This document shows positions 33,917 to 45,989 of a stretch of DNA of 64,000 nt, piece after piece. Source of the DNA: Halocafeteria seosinensis (lineage: Eukaryota > Sar > Bigyra > Bicosoecida); assembly GCA_001687465.1 (NCBI GenBank), contig LVLI01000204.1:1-64000 (forward strand). The letters are read 5' to 3'. Made by a program: the position numbers and the translations under genes. The notes under the pieces are model-generated. The model worked only from the letters and a program-made list of their open reading frames with translations. It was not told the origin of the DNA and searched no databases. The stretch's first letter is position 1, and each line of letters starts with the position of its first letter.

Positions 33917-34825
33917 CGGTAGACGTCCGTTTATACGTTTGAACAGGCCTAGAACGAAGGAATCAGCGACCAGCGGAGTGAATTCTTTCCAATGGACTAA
34001 CATTTTCGGGGAATGGGTGGAATGCACGGCCACCCAAGGTCTAAAAACCTGAAACAGGATTTTCCCATGCAGTCTACAATGTGAAGGTACAAGGACATAC
34101 TTATATGTATGTACCGTAGCCATCCTCAAGCATATTTCAGGGTGGCGAAGTCAATCATTTTGAAGCCACTGTCGCCGGAATCAAGGAATTGGATACAGTA
34201 TTGCTAGTCAACAGGGGCTGTAGAATACATGTACCACGCCTCTAAATTTTTTTGTATCCAGTACCTCCTGTGTTTTCGAGTAAGTCGCTAATTTCTTCGT
34301 CTCCGCCTATCCTATTGTGACCTTCCTGTCGCGGCAGGCTAGGGAAACGACTGTTCTCACCCGCGAGCTTCTGAACTTAGAAAATGTAAGGCAGTAGTAC
34401 ACTACTGTAATATCAACGAAAAGACTAAGCAGGAGGATCGGGCAACGCTATGTTCACAAACGCCTCGTTCACTGTTAGTGGAGTCAAGTCAGCCTAGCCA
34501 AGCATGGTCGCTTAAGTGAAGCCAATTGCAGCTAGCACTACCCAGTCTCCCGTGTTCTTGGTGTGAATAGCTTCCAACGAAGCCAATGGTGCTGGAATAC
34601 AGTTGTGGAATCGCATATAGAGCGAATACAGCTGTAATAGATGGATCGTAACTGGGGTTTGAGGTGGTTGACTCCGCCCAAAGCCCGAAGACCCTCGAGC
34701 GGACGACATAGTCGTTCCGCCACAGGCCTGCGCGGCGACCGCAAGATGCCTGCTTCAACAAACACAAAAAGAAATCCAGTTTCGTTTCCGCTGTTGTTGA
34801 ACCGTAAGCATCGGCCTAAGTCTAC
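33917..34825. other. Gene-poor DNA
   Basis: About 900 bp without a supported gene, repeat or RNA. Frames are short and shift-prone. Confidence 0.4.
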
Positions 34826-34971
34826 TAACGGCTGCGCGCAGCATGAGGGGAAAAGCCACACTATTTACTGTTCTGTGATCTGCCGTCACGTTGTGGCCAG
34901 TTGTCTCTTCTCAGTGTTTGAGCACACGTAATAGCTGCACCAGCTCTGGCCAATGTGAATGCAACCAGGAG
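34826..34971 (+). pseudogene. Decayed copy of exon 1 of the EGF-protein gene
   Basis: The plus strand here aligns with the reverse-strand sequence of the EGF gene at about 30375-30540. A 19-base identical run (TGTGGCCAGTTGTCTCTTC) is at its centre, and similarity extends through the signal-peptide region (GAGGGGAAAAGCCACACT against AAGGGGAAAGCGCACACT) and the first EGF module (TGCACCAG(C/T)TCTGG, TGTGAATGCAA). The copy has an in-frame stop in the signal peptide and a 6-nt deletion that removes an EGF cysteine. No other exon of the gene was found nearby, so it is a fragment, lying 4 kb away in inverted orientation. Confidence 0.75.
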
Positions 34972-35643
34972 CAGATAGTTACTACCGCAGTGAAGCATTT
35001 CACACTTAATCCTCACCCGGTGCCCACTAGCCACTTGTCCGCAATGGAACGCATGGACGGGGTCTTTAAGCACTGTTTTATCATAGCACAATGATGCCAA
35101 TGGACGCTTCGGACCCCTCTGCGAACGCCCCTATTTGCCTCAGTGAAGATTACATAGACAACAACCCCGGTAGGAGGATTAGTCAGCGATAGAGTAACAA
35201 TGAATGAGGAATGAATACAGTACGTCAAATCACGTTTAAAGTATCTTTGTGAAGTTCGGCGCCCGCCGTCCGGGACTTTGCGGCCCGCAATTGCGGGCCG
35301 AATGCCCGCCCGATACCCGATACCCCGCGGGCCGAGCTGCGCCACCACAGGCTGCGCTGCTACAAAATATTCCTGCTTGTTTTCAGCATTTTAATCAAAA
35401 AAGATTTGAATCTTGTTGAAAATCAGGAGAAACGAAAATGGTTCGTACGCCATCAATATATCATCCCAAGAGCTGTTTTGGTGGCTATGCATGCACTAGA
35501 GATGTTGGTAGCCATACATGTACAGTACATGTATATGTTCCCCTACTACTTTTGATTTGAAGTCAATGAACCAGGTGCCTACAGAAGAGTGACTCGAACG
35601 GCGGTGTGAAGGTGTATTGGGTCTTGCTCTAGCTACTGTACAG
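34972..35643. other. Gene-poor DNA with a GC palindrome
   Basis: No supported gene. A GC-rich block at about 35258-35345 contrasts with AT-richer flanks and contains the perfect palindrome listed separately. Confidence 0.4.
35281..35300. repeat. 20-bp perfect GC palindrome
   Basis: CGGCCCGCAATTGCGGGCCG reads identically on both strands and sits in a GC-rich island with further CCCGCCCGATACCC / GATACCCCGCGGG words. It could form a cruciform or be part of a small element; nothing else identifies it. Confidence 0.8.
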
Positions 35644-35890
35644 TATACTGTCGATACCAGAAATAAGGGCGAAAACTTTTTCGCCCTTATTTTTGCCATC
35701 TGTGTACAAGTACTATATAGACATGGAACGAGTTGCACCGGGTGAAAAAATACACGCTTTTTATTGTGCTCAAAGGGCTTTCCAAAATTCGCATTCGTTA
35801 TCGAGATATGGGGTCTTCCCTGGCCACAAAACGTCGTTCACAAAGCGCCAGGGGTCAAAATTTGTGCCCCTTTGCCTCCCCTCTAGAATT

Positions 35891-35923
35891 CCCGGCGGAT
35901 AGCCCGGCCGGGCTTCCGCCGGG
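35891..35923. repeat. Near-perfect 33-nt GC hairpin inside the transposon
   Basis: Arms CCCGGCGGA-AGCCCGG and CCGGGCT-TCCGCCGGG pair with a single unpaired base. It lies about 250 bp inside the left end of the element. It would form a very stable stem in DNA or RNA. Confidence 0.75.
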
Positions 35924-36106
35924 TTTCTTCTTCAAGACGTGTTTGTGAAGCTCTGGCAACTGGTCGCTAAAATTGGAATTCCAGTGGCCTGTGGCAGTAT
36001 TTACTAGCCATTTACGCCCATGCTCTGAACGGAAAACAGCTCCGTTTATCGATAATCCAGTACGATTCACTTGGGAGAAAAAAGAGCCAACTAAAAGTAC
36101 ACAGGA

Positions 36107-36898
36107 ATGGCAAATTCCTGTTTAGAGCGTCACGCGCGCGGCTCATCGGCTACCAGTGAGGAGTTCGAGCTACATTTTCCTTCTGTTGTCAAAGCCTGGC
36201 TTACCGTAGGAATCTTGCGCGGTAATAAAACAAAACGACTGCTTCGAGGTATGTTAACTCGTCTGTCCTGGCGTTGCACGCTGCTAGTAAACTCCAGCAC
36301 CAATGCAGAGGAACTCTGGTCACACTACGAGCGGGAGACTGCCGAGTTCTACGACAGCTGGATAACGGACAAGAAGTACCGCGTCTGGAAGGTGAAGTTG
36401 TCAAAACAGGTGGCTAAACTTGGCTTTCCTGAGTTGCAACTTTCACCACCCGCCAGATCAAAGGATTATACGCCTATCATCGCAAGAGCGTTCGCCAAGG
36501 CGCTAATCACGTTTAGATACGGTGACCGAGGGCGCAAGATGATTTGGTCAGATGAGCTCACTGCGTCTCTGGTTAGTAGACAACACGTTGTCGGCAATAC
36601 AGACAAAACTTCAATTGATCATCCCATTCGAATAAAACAAATTGCTGTGAATCAGCTCGACATTGGCGAGGAACTTCGCCAGCAGGCAGCAATCATGAGT
36701 CTCAGCACCTATCGACGGCGTATGGTTGACACTCTGAACTTGAAACGGGCCAAAGCTGGTAAAGGAAAATCACTCCCAGAAAACTGGAGCAGCTTGGGGA
36801 GCAACAGGGCTTAGAAAAATAGAGGAGAATAACACTCCTCCAGCACTGCTATTCAATTTGGACGAGAGCGGGTGCAACCATCTGCTTCCGGCGAAATC
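36107..36898 (+). pseudogene. Broken transposase of the TIR element
   Basis: An open frame at 36107-36814 (235 aa, starts MANSCLERHARG) carries a conserved-looking helical region (IIARAFAKALITFRYGD, IMSLSTYRRRMVDTL) that could be the DNA-binding half of a Tc1/pogo-type transposase. After a stop, another frame resumes with PPALLFNLDESGCNHLLP (about 36835-36890). Its F-N-L-D-E-S-G matches the first catalytic Asp block of DDE transposases. The rest of the DDE domain is missing before the chromodomain begins about 200 bp later, so the catalytic core has been deleted. Confidence 0.6.
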
Positions 36899-37014
36899 TA
36901 TAAAACTCGAACATTCAATGCAGATGTAAGCGGGGACCCTCTGGTTTCGATGACAATCTCTGAACTGAGCCGTGTTCTTCACACCCGTGCGAGGGGTTTA
37001 GAAAGTCGTATCTC

Positions 37015-37335
37015 GTGAAACTGCTTACAGAAGCCACCCAGGAAGAAGCAAGCGAAATATCCCACTCCAACGAAGAGTTATTCGAGCCATATGCTGACGT
37101 GCTCTCCGTTATGGAACCGCGCATGTGCCAGGTGGAGGGCTTTCTGGAGGAAGACAAAAAGCGGATCCAATTATTAAAGCGGAACACAGTTTTAGTCAAA
37201 TGGTTGGGATATGAGCCTTCAGCAAGCATCTGGGAACCAATGAGACACCTCAAACAAGACTTACGTGGTGGATACAACGCGTTCTATACCATGATGTTGG
37301 AGAAACAGCGGTCGGGATCTCAAACCGGCGCTTGA
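37015..37335 (+). pseudogene. Chromodomain fragment in the TIR element
   Basis: The frame has QVEGFLEEDKKR, then TVLVKWLGYEPSASIWEP and RHLKQDL. The aromatic cage pattern (W in VKWLGY, W in SIWEP) and the 'HL' closing helix are those of a chromodomain, as found at the C-terminus of chromoviral integrases and some DNA transposases. There is no ATG (the frame begins at GTG after an upstream break), so it was probably the C-terminal part of the transposase. Confidence 0.7.
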
Positions 37336-37575
37336 GATCCCAGCCGAGGCTTTTCTCATCGGTACATAGTTGAAATGACCCGAAAATTGGAAAATATATC
37401 AAATTAACTGTGTATAATACACTTATGTTACTCATACATCCTAATAAATAGCATATGGAGGAATAATTAGGGAAAAGAAGGCAATCCCACAGTTTTCGCC
37501 CTTATTTGTGATTTTGAACTTGCCGCAACTTCAACTTGGGCAGTTTTCGCCCTTATTTCTGGTATCGACAGTATA

Positions 37576-38896
37576 TCAAAGGAAGCCCGGCACGTACATG
37601 ATCCTATTTCGCATGATGCAGCTCGAACCCTTCTTTGAGAATCGGATCGGGTACACTACAATTCCGAAATTTAACACTGACGTCGAGGAAACCTCTCAAG
37701 TGCACTCACCTCCAGTCCTCGATGCAGGCGTGGATCCGGTCTTGAACTTTGGCGGAATTTGTACTGTGTGTGTACAGGGCCACAGGGAAATGTCCTGAAG
37801 ATCCATAGAATCGGCCGTAGCTTGGCACTGACAGGGACGTCTCACACTGGTCTCACGGACCCGATACTGTACAGGACGGCGTACACTTATCACGTGTCTT
37901 TTTAGGTCATTCTCGTTCGGGTTGAGTAAACTGCGTTGGAAATGATGAAAATATGAGACGAGACAAATCGTCGTCAATACATACCGTATAAAATACTACA
38001 TGTATAAATTACAGTCCAAAAATACTCTTCTTAATCAACTTGAACTTGAAATCACTACAGCACTTTCGTTGAATTTATTCGTGTTTGTTCGGAGGCAAGT
38101 GAAGACAAGACAAAAAAATTTTGCATTTCATAACGCAGTTTATGCACGTACATCGCTGTTTGTTCTCGTTGTAAATATATACCCCATAGTCGCTTCCAGC
38201 ACGGGAAAGTCAACTCTTTCCAAGTCACTCTTGACAATCGTCTAAGCACTACAGCGTGCTTTCGTGGCCGTGGGATAGACTATGTTTCAACTTCTCTCCG
38301 CGCAGGGACACTACTCGCTTTGTACAGGTGGACGAGGGGAATCCTACTAGGCAGCGGATGATTTTGATACGAAAAGTCAAGCTGGTGTGGGCATGCTATG
38401 GACTTAGCTTTGGACACACTACATGTAGATCCAGCGGACACTGACGGCAGAAAGCTGTCGCGTTTGTGTAATTTCAGTAAAAAGGTACGCAATGAATGAA
38501 TTTTATTGAAACAATACACATAGGGACAAATCGTTGACTAAGAATCTACAATTTGAAAACTGTATCACAGACGGTCTGTGACGGACCAGGAATTCCATAA
38601 AGCATCCCAGCTCAACCAGCTGGTGGGGACGGCAAACACCCTGAAACTTGAAGAAGATGGCTCCCTAGGAGTCCGTAGTATCCACACTTCAAATTGATAC
38701 AGCCATGTACGCAGGTTCTCTTGTCACTCGACGTGGCTGTTGAATGATTTTCTATTCTAATACGTATATTATGCCGTGGCGCTGGAGCATCCCTGTATTA
38801 GCCCCTATCTGTGTCGTGTGCGAACATCGTTAGCTGACGTGGTGGTTGGGCTGCTGCTGCATAAGTCCTCCTATAAAAAATCCATCCGATGACACT
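37576..38896. other. Intergenic, no gene seen
   Basis: 1.3 kb right of the transposon. No frame with splice support. A pyrimidine tract with acceptor (GGTCTTTTTTACAG at about 38907-38920) suggests that the next gene may have an unlocated first exon here. Confidence 0.4.
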
Positions 38897-39513
38897 ATGA
38901 GGTTCGGGGTCTTTTTTACAGGCCAGCGTCTCTTAGACTCGTATATCTTTTACCGAGCGCTTCTCCTGCGCAAGCTGAACTTGCCATACAACCAACCGTG
39001 GTTCTTACGAAGGGACGCGAAAGCCACTTCAATGCAAATTGCTATGGCATCCAACATGGTCATTTTCGGAAGTATGTTGTCTTTCTTGGATAATATAAAC
39101 GAGAATACGAATTATTCGAGCGTATGTGTGTGTGAATTTCTGCAGTCGGTCTGCCAATATTCATTGCTCGCGGTTTGAAAGGTTACCATGATGGAGGCGT
39201 TCACAGCCCAAGCGAACGCTTGCTCCGTAAAGCCGAAGATGAAGCAGTTCTTGCCGTGCTGAATGAAAGGAGACGTCAGAAAGGATCCAAAGAGATGCTC
39301 ACTAAACTACCTAGCAAAAGGGATGATGAAGAGCATACTCATTCAGGCTTCTACAGGTGGTTGGCGAGATTGGTCAAAGTTGAAACCCAAGACAGTAGTA
39401 TGACGGACGGAGACAGAAGACTGCTTCCTCCATCGCGATATATCAGAGCATACCGACGAAATATGCGGGAATTGCAGAAGGACTCTCAAGGGCATACGTC
39501 TACCCGCACTTAA
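38897..39513 (+). CDS. Small single-pass membrane protein, unknown
   Basis: Two exons, join(38897..39071, 39146..39513), 180 aa. The 74-nt intron (GTATGT...CTGCAG) fuses MVIFG to IGLPIFIARGLKG, restoring one hydrophobic segment of about 18 residues (MASNMVIF...GLPIFIA) in the middle of an otherwise basic protein. The C-terminal half is a long charged helix (RLLRKAEDEAVLAVLNERRR) and a polar tail. The N-terminal exon may instead begin at the acceptor CAG at 38920, with its start further upstream. No family recognised; a mitochondrial or ER membrane role is possible. Confidence 0.5.
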
Positions 39514-40830
39514 CCGCCAGCTCGTTTGGCACTTGTACTTGTGCCCACGGGAGCTACCTGTACCAAGAATCAACTACCGGTTCCTGATGGCTATTGGACT
39601 CTTTCCCGGGGATATGGGGAACTGCATATTGGATCAGCGTTGCGTTATGTATCGAAACTACATTTTTCTCGACTCATCCATTCCCCGTCGCAACTGTAGG
39701 TGGACATCAATCCGCAGTAGTGGGAACTGCTGTGGCAGCCTGTAGGTACTTTGTTTTCCCAAACGCTGAGGAGCAGAACGAACGACATGCAATCTTGCTA
39801 GAGTGTGAGAATTGCTTGATTACATCACGGTGGTCCACGTTGGTCATCGTCGCTTTACGGAGAGGGGTTCCCGCATTTTTCCATTTCAGTTTTGACCACA
39901 ATGTTGTCGCTTAGATTAATGCAATATAGTCCAGCACTTCAGTCTGGAGGGTTTGACGAGATTTTGGCATTGTTCACACAGATGGAGTATGGCCAAGGTA
40001 TCTTAAGAAGTGGGTCATACCCAACGTTGTAGAGAGGCTGTTGTCAATACATGCATAAACCAAGTTCTACCGTACGCATGGTTGCTCCATTTTCGAGTAG
40101 ACTGTACTAGACCAGTTCTGGCGCGTAACTTTGATACATACGGCGTCTTGCTTCCGTTTGGTACTATTCGGAGACATGTGTGAAAATTATTCAGTAACAC
40201 GTGATCACACTTCTCAGTGACTTCTGGACTTTCTGTCAACTTTCCCGCACTCTGGGTGTTGCTGCGATCAGCAATCGCAGTCTTTACACGTCATCTTTTT
40301 GAGCCGGAGAAATGCATTGTGTGGTGTCTCCATATTTCCCAGCATCTTATCAAGTTTACGAGGGGTTTGTTGATCCACAAACCCCAGCATCGTTTTTGTC
40401 TTGCACAAAGAGAAGAAGAAAGTCGAAGAAGTCATCCGTGTCTCCCAGGACATTAGGGGGATAGAGAGGGGCAGGGGAACGAATACCGTACAGCGCCCTC
40501 CCTTGTTCTCTTGCCAAAGGTATGCTGAGAAGAACTGACTCGAGTAGGAGCAGCACTTTAAGGACAAACGAATCGGTGTCGTCGACCTCTCATACATCCA
40601 CCAGCACTCTTACAGGTAGGTACGCCCAGTTACGAGAGAATGGAATCCTCGTCCCTCTTCAACAGGCGAGTAGAACACACCACCAGCAGAGGTGGTGATG
40701 GTGGTAATCATCCTCCTCCTTGTGTTTATTGGGTGTGTGTCTAGGGACGACTTTGTCACCTTGTTGGTGGTGCTTGGCTGCAGCGACAAGTGGTGCGAAA
40801 CGGGACCGGGAGCAGGATTCCGGCGAAGCC
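39514..40830. other. Intergenic, no gene seen
   Basis: 1.3 kb between two plus-strand genes. A GGTGGTGATGGTGG-rich patch lies near 40680-40710. Frames are short with no splice-supported extension. An acceptor-like TTGGCTGCAG at 40776-40785 leaves open an extra 5' exon for the HECT gene. Confidence 0.4.
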
Positions 40831-43800
40831 ATGAACCAAAGTGAACCCACCCCCAAGGAGCAGCGTACGACAGATGGAGATTCCTCTGCCGCTACAGGCT
40901 CCAACAACTCCGAGTCTGGGAATCAGACGACTCCCCTAGATGGCTCAACGGAACTAGCGAAGCGTCAAAAGGACTCAGCCACAGACGGAAGTTCAGAAAG
41001 CACCAAGAAGTTTGAGATAGTGCCATATCTCGGTCATGCAAGTCATGACAAAATCATCCGACACCATGCATTCATTTACGATGGTGAACACCCCAGTAGT
41101 AAGGACAGAACCCCTGTGACGGAAGGTAAGACGATTCACATAGAAACAAAACTAGTTGAGAACGCATTCACGAATTTGTGGTTTCTCCAGTGCTCACGTG
41201 GGGCTCCTGCGAATCAGGACAAACGATGCAAGAAGGACAGGCGTTTCTTGATTACCCATGTCCTGTCAAGGCTGAGGCTATTCAGAGCATAAATACTGTA
41301 TCTCTGTTTCTATCTGGGTCACACTGTATGCTTGTCTCAGAAAACGGCGAACTCTACGCCGCCGGCGATAACCAAGAGGGGGAGATCAGCCCAGAGAGTG
41401 AAAATACGTGTATGGTAGTACCCCGACTGATTGAAGCTCTTAGTTTGTACAAGATTGTCCAAGTTAGTTCCGGAGCCAGTCACACAGCAGCGTTGACCGC
41501 TGACCAGCAGGTAATCAGCTGGGGAAACAATGAAATGAATCAACTCGGTCACAGTGACGACAAAGTTTTCCGCGTCCAGCCACGTATTATGCGTGGAATA
41601 GAAGGAAAGTATGCGGTCCAAGTAGTGTGCGGGGACTCCCATACAGTGGTGCTTACTGCGAGTGGGGAGGTTTTCACTTGTGGAAGTAATGCTGTTGGTT
41701 CAACGGGGCACGGGGAATTCCGTGGCAATAAGGGCGAACTAACTAAAGTGGAAGGTCTCCGGGGTATTCCTATCTCGCAAGTGTCGGCGGGGGGACATCA
41801 CACCATAGCCTGCTCTGTTTCTGGACTAGTTTATTGTTGGGGTCGAAATCGCTTTGGTCAACTCGGGCTAGGAACGAAGCGCTACCCTCACGCAGTGTTT
41901 GAACCCAAGCGCGTTGACTTTCCAGAAGCTATCCAGCAGGCATCAGCTGGGACAAGTCATTCTGCTTTTGTCTCCCGCAGCGGAAAGGTATACGTGTGTG
42001 GAAGGGTAAGTGAAATTCATTGGGAAGCCGTTGTGTTCTTTTGATGTGAATGCGATCATTGCAGGGCACCTCTGGGCAGCTTGGACTCGGGTGGACCGAC
42101 GACAAAGATTCAAGTGATGATGAACCTGAGTATAATCAGTCCTCCAAAGAGAATAATAACAACGGGTGTCAAGCAGAGAATGCTGGGAATGCTGCCGGCG
42201 ACAACAGCCAGGACAATAATGCTTCCCCGGTAGGGGGAGTGAAGCAATCACCGAGGAAGGCCGACTTTTTAGGTGGTCTTAAGGGTAAGTTAGCTGCGGG
42301 GAAACCACCATCGTCGAAAGAGAGTCGGAAAACGCCAAGCAGCATCGTTGCCACCGACGCTGTGACACAGCGGGAAGAAGAGGGCATTTCACTCTGTGAT
42401 CGGCTACTAAATTGGCAGGTTCTGCAACAGTTGTTGCTTAACGAGAACGGCTTCAACTCGAATCACCCGTTTGCTACGGTGGATTCTCCTCATCTTGTTC
42501 GCGGCTTGGCGGGCTTTAGTGCTCGCGAAGTGTCATGTGGAGATCGACATACTATTGTCCTAACGATGGATGGAAATGTGTTTGCTTTTGGAATGAATTC
42601 CAATGGACAGCTTGGTCTTGGAAAGGATGCCAATCATACATGGAACTATTTGAAGAAAGCTATGGATCCATGGTTAGATCATGAGACTGATGATGCATCG
42701 GAAAACCCTAAGGGATTGCCAAAATTCGTCCCTTTTCCGGTTAAAATTAATCAAATTTCTCAATATGGTGTATTCGCAGTTACTGCTGGTGGTGATACCT
42801 CGGCAGCAGTGCGAGTTATTCGCGGTAGTGTACTGTCGCATCCACCAGGGTCGCTACCTCGGGGGATTATGCATTTCCTCGATTGCATGACGTTGAAACG
42901 AATTGCCCATCACGCTGCTTCTACCCAGAACTTCAGTCCCTTAAAAAAGATTATCTGGGATATATTTGGACACTGCTCGAACCTTAGTGCATCGTTCCTC
43001 GAAAGCTGGATTTTTGCGGCAGATAGTGGGAATGATGGCGAGGGACCTAAAGAGCGGTCGGGGCCAGTGCGAAACGCCGTTGACGCGCTTGTACCGTACT
43101 CTGGCGAATGGCTTCCACGGCTAATACGAGTGAATGCTCCCGATTACGAAAAAAGTCTTAAAGACGATGAAGAGGTTCCGAGTGCGTCCACATTACGGAT
43201 TCGTGCTAATTCGGCCCCTGGTCAGAGAGGAGGAAGCCGACCATTCGACTTTAAGGCTATGCTGGAAGCTACAACTCCACGTGCTGGTGCCAATGCGCCT
43301 GGTTCCGTACCACTAGATCGCCCGCCTTCTTCCTATAGCATTCCCACACCGGGTGTTTCTAGAACTGTTTCAGAGGAACAAAGTAGGAGTCCTCCCCCAG
43401 GAGAGAACTCGGCTAGTGCCCGTGCTCGGTTGACAGAAGATACTAATATGGGAAAGGAACATGATGAGGGAATGCCACCCCTGTCCAGTGCGCACATGTC
43501 GACACAAGAAATGTTTGCCGAGTATTCCAATGTAAAGAAACAAACTGAAGAGAACGAAGACAAGAGCTCGAATAGCGATTCATCCAGTAAGGGTGGTGTA
43601 ATTGTTGAAAGGCTTAGGTATTCATCAGGAGTCGACATTCGCGGACTAGAATCTGCGTATGTGGCGATGCTACAAAGTTATGAACCCAGCGTGATCTCTA
43701 CGCTGGTCGAAGCTTTCCGGAATGTACTCTCCGAGTTGGAGGAACGGGTAAAAACGCTGACCGAGGTAGATTCGCTCAGGGTTTTCCTTCCTATCATGCT

Positions 43801-45989
43801 ATGCCCGTTGACTCAATCACCGACTGAAGAAAGTGCGGAGCTTATGGCTCGACTTTGTGCTATACTACTTGCTCTTCCAAAGCGTTCCAGAGATATCCTC
43901 ATGGGATGGATTCGGAGAGACATCCCCAGCGACATATTCGCTTCGAGGCTCGTACGGCCCATTCAGAAGCATATTTCCTACTATGTAAAGCATGCTACCC
44001 AAGGCAATGGAGCCAAACTATTGGCGTCAGCCCCCAAATTCACGGAGCAGGTGGAACGCCAAATGAAGTCGGGACACGTTTCCCGAAACTCTGCTCAGGA
44101 ATCTCAAATGCAAGCCGAGCTTACTATGAAAGATGGGATCAACGTTGTAAAGGGACTGGAACTGGCTATACGGGTGCTTCGACTCTTCTACACCCTCAAC
44201 GAGAATGTTGCTACCGCTCAGCGCCGACATGCTTCCCTCGTAGAGCTTTCTGATGAGGAGTTGGATGTGCTTCCTGGATCGATCAATAGCGTAGAAAGTA
44301 TTGCGGCTCAGACTTCGCGTCTGGAGCCCGGTTCTATTGGTTTGGCCGAGGACGCTGGTGATCAAGCAGAATCTTCTCAATTCTTATCATCCGAAATTTC
44401 TGCCACCCCCGCGAATTCGTCTTTGCACACTCAAGCCGGAGGTCTGGGAAAAGACACAGCTGGTGCTAAAGTGTGGGGAAAAATTTCTTATGAGGAATTT
44501 CACAATTACGATATCTCCAACATTCCCGACGCCCTTATTCGACGAGACTACGAAAGGTGGAGATTCTCTGGATACAAGCGAACTGTCGAGAACATCTCTC
44601 TATGCGCTTATCCGTTTTTGCTCAACGGTGATGCAAAAAGGAGAGTCTTGCATCTGGAAGCCAGATTAGCCATGAGTAGTGAAATGCGAAATGCGTTTGC
44701 TCGGAGCCTGTTCCTAGGCGCGGAATCTCCGTTCTTTGTCGTCAACATACGGCGATCTCATCTGATGGAAGATTCCCTTAATCAGATCGCTTCGGTACCA
44801 TCTCCCATGCTTAAGAAGCCGCTCAAAATAGTGTTTAGAGGAGAAGAAGGTGTCGATGCAGGAGGCGTTCAAAAGGAGTGGTTCCAAGTAAGTGGTGTTC
44901 GCGGAACGTTTTGTGTAAGCTCCCCATATTCTATTGTTTGAGCCCTGTGCAGCTTCTGGTAAGGGATCTCTTTGACATCAACTTTGGGATGTTCACGTAC
45001 AATGAGAACACGCGGCTGTTTTGGTTCAATCCGGCGTCTTCCGACACCCTTGCTGAGTATCGATTGATAGGTATGGAACGATCAAATGGTTCCTTCGGCC
45101 ACTGGTGGTAGTACTAACGTTCTTTGGTGCAGGTGTTATTCTCGGTCTGGCAATTTATAACCAGGTTCTGTTGGATGTCCATCTTCCTCAAGTAACCTAC
45201 AGGAAATTGCTTGACTATGAAGTGGGCTATGTGGACCTTCAGCAATTGAACCCTGAACTATTCTCTGGCTTTCAATATCTGCTTGATTACGAAGGAGATG
45301 ACGTAGAGGATGTCTTCTGTGTTAATTTCGAGGCGACGTATGATTACTTTGGCACAATTCAGTCTGTGGATCTCATCCCAGATGGGAAGAATACCCCTGT
45401 TACATCGTCCAACAAGCACGACTACGTCCGCAAGTATACTGACTGGGTACTCAACAGTGGCATTCAACAGCAATTTGATCACTTCCGTAAGGGATTCTTG
45501 TCGGTACTTGATGGACAAACGTTAAATATGTTCCGACCCGAAGAATTGGAACTGCTGATATGTGGAACTCCACACTTAGATTTCGAAGAATTGGAGCGAG
45601 TGACTCAGTATGATGGAGGGTATGATCGTGAGAGTGAAACGGTTAAAATGTTTTGGGGAACCATGTACGAGCTCCCTACGCGTTTACAGCGGAAATTTCT
45701 AACGTTCGTTACTGGGTGCGATAGAGTAAGTACTCCCCCTATCATTCCGATATTTTTTTTCCTTCGACGTCATAGTGAATTTTGTGTGTTACAGGCACCG
45801 ATTGGTGGGCTTAGCAAACTAAGTTTTACGATACAGAAACATGGAACTCGAGAGACGGCAGCAGAACGCCTACCTGCAGCATCCACGTGTTTCAACATCT
45901 TGTTACTGCCTGACTACGGCGACAAAGAGATGCTAAAAGATAGGCTAATGACGGCCATAACGGAGACTGAAGGTTTCGGACTCATGTAG
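40831..45989 (+). CDS. RCC1-repeat HECT ubiquitin ligase (HERC-like)
   Basis: Six exons, join(40831..41125, 41191..42005, 42065..44887, 44953..45070, 45133..45725, 45795..45989), 1,612 aa, phase-consistent. A disordered N-terminus leads to RCC1 blades: VLTWGSCESGQ, HCMLVSENGELYAAGDN, HTAALTADQQVISWGNNEMNQLG, HTVVLTASGEVFTCGSN, HTIACSVSGLVYCWGRNRFGQLGLG, AFVSRSGKVYVCGRGTSGQLGLG and, after an insertion, HTIVLTMDGNVFAFGMNSNGQLGLG. The C-terminal half has the AZUL-free HERC4-like middle region, then a full HECT domain: FRGEEGVDAGGVQKEWFQLL, FWFNPAS, ILGLAIYNQVLLDVHLP, CGTPHLDFEEL and the catalytic Cys in ASTCFNILLLPDY (about residue 1,578). It transfers ubiquitin through that Cys. The order, with RCC1 first, matches small HERCs (HERC3/4). 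The substrate is unknown. Confidence 0.88.

Larger units (their letters stand above)
35644..37575 (+). mobile_element. 1,932-bp TIR DNA transposon, degenerate, with chromodomain
   Basis: The ends are perfect 34-bp inverted repeats, 35644-35677 and 37542-37575, beginning TATACTGTCGATACCAG and ending GGGCGAAAACT. Both outer ends read TATA, which fits a TA target-site duplication as in Tc1/mariner/pogo elements. The inner 17 bp of the repeat (AAATAAGGGCGAAAACT) recurs: inverted directly inside the left end (35677-35693, making a hairpin) and again at 37491-37507 inside the right end. Inside are a broken transposase (36107-36890) and a chromodomain frame (37015-37335). Internal frames are interrupted, so it is non-autonomous now. 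Confidence 0.8.

Noticed and set aside
36107-36814. The 235-codon frame as an intact host gene
   Set aside because: It sits between perfect terminal inverted repeats and is followed by a displaced transposase block, so it is part of a degenerate transposon.
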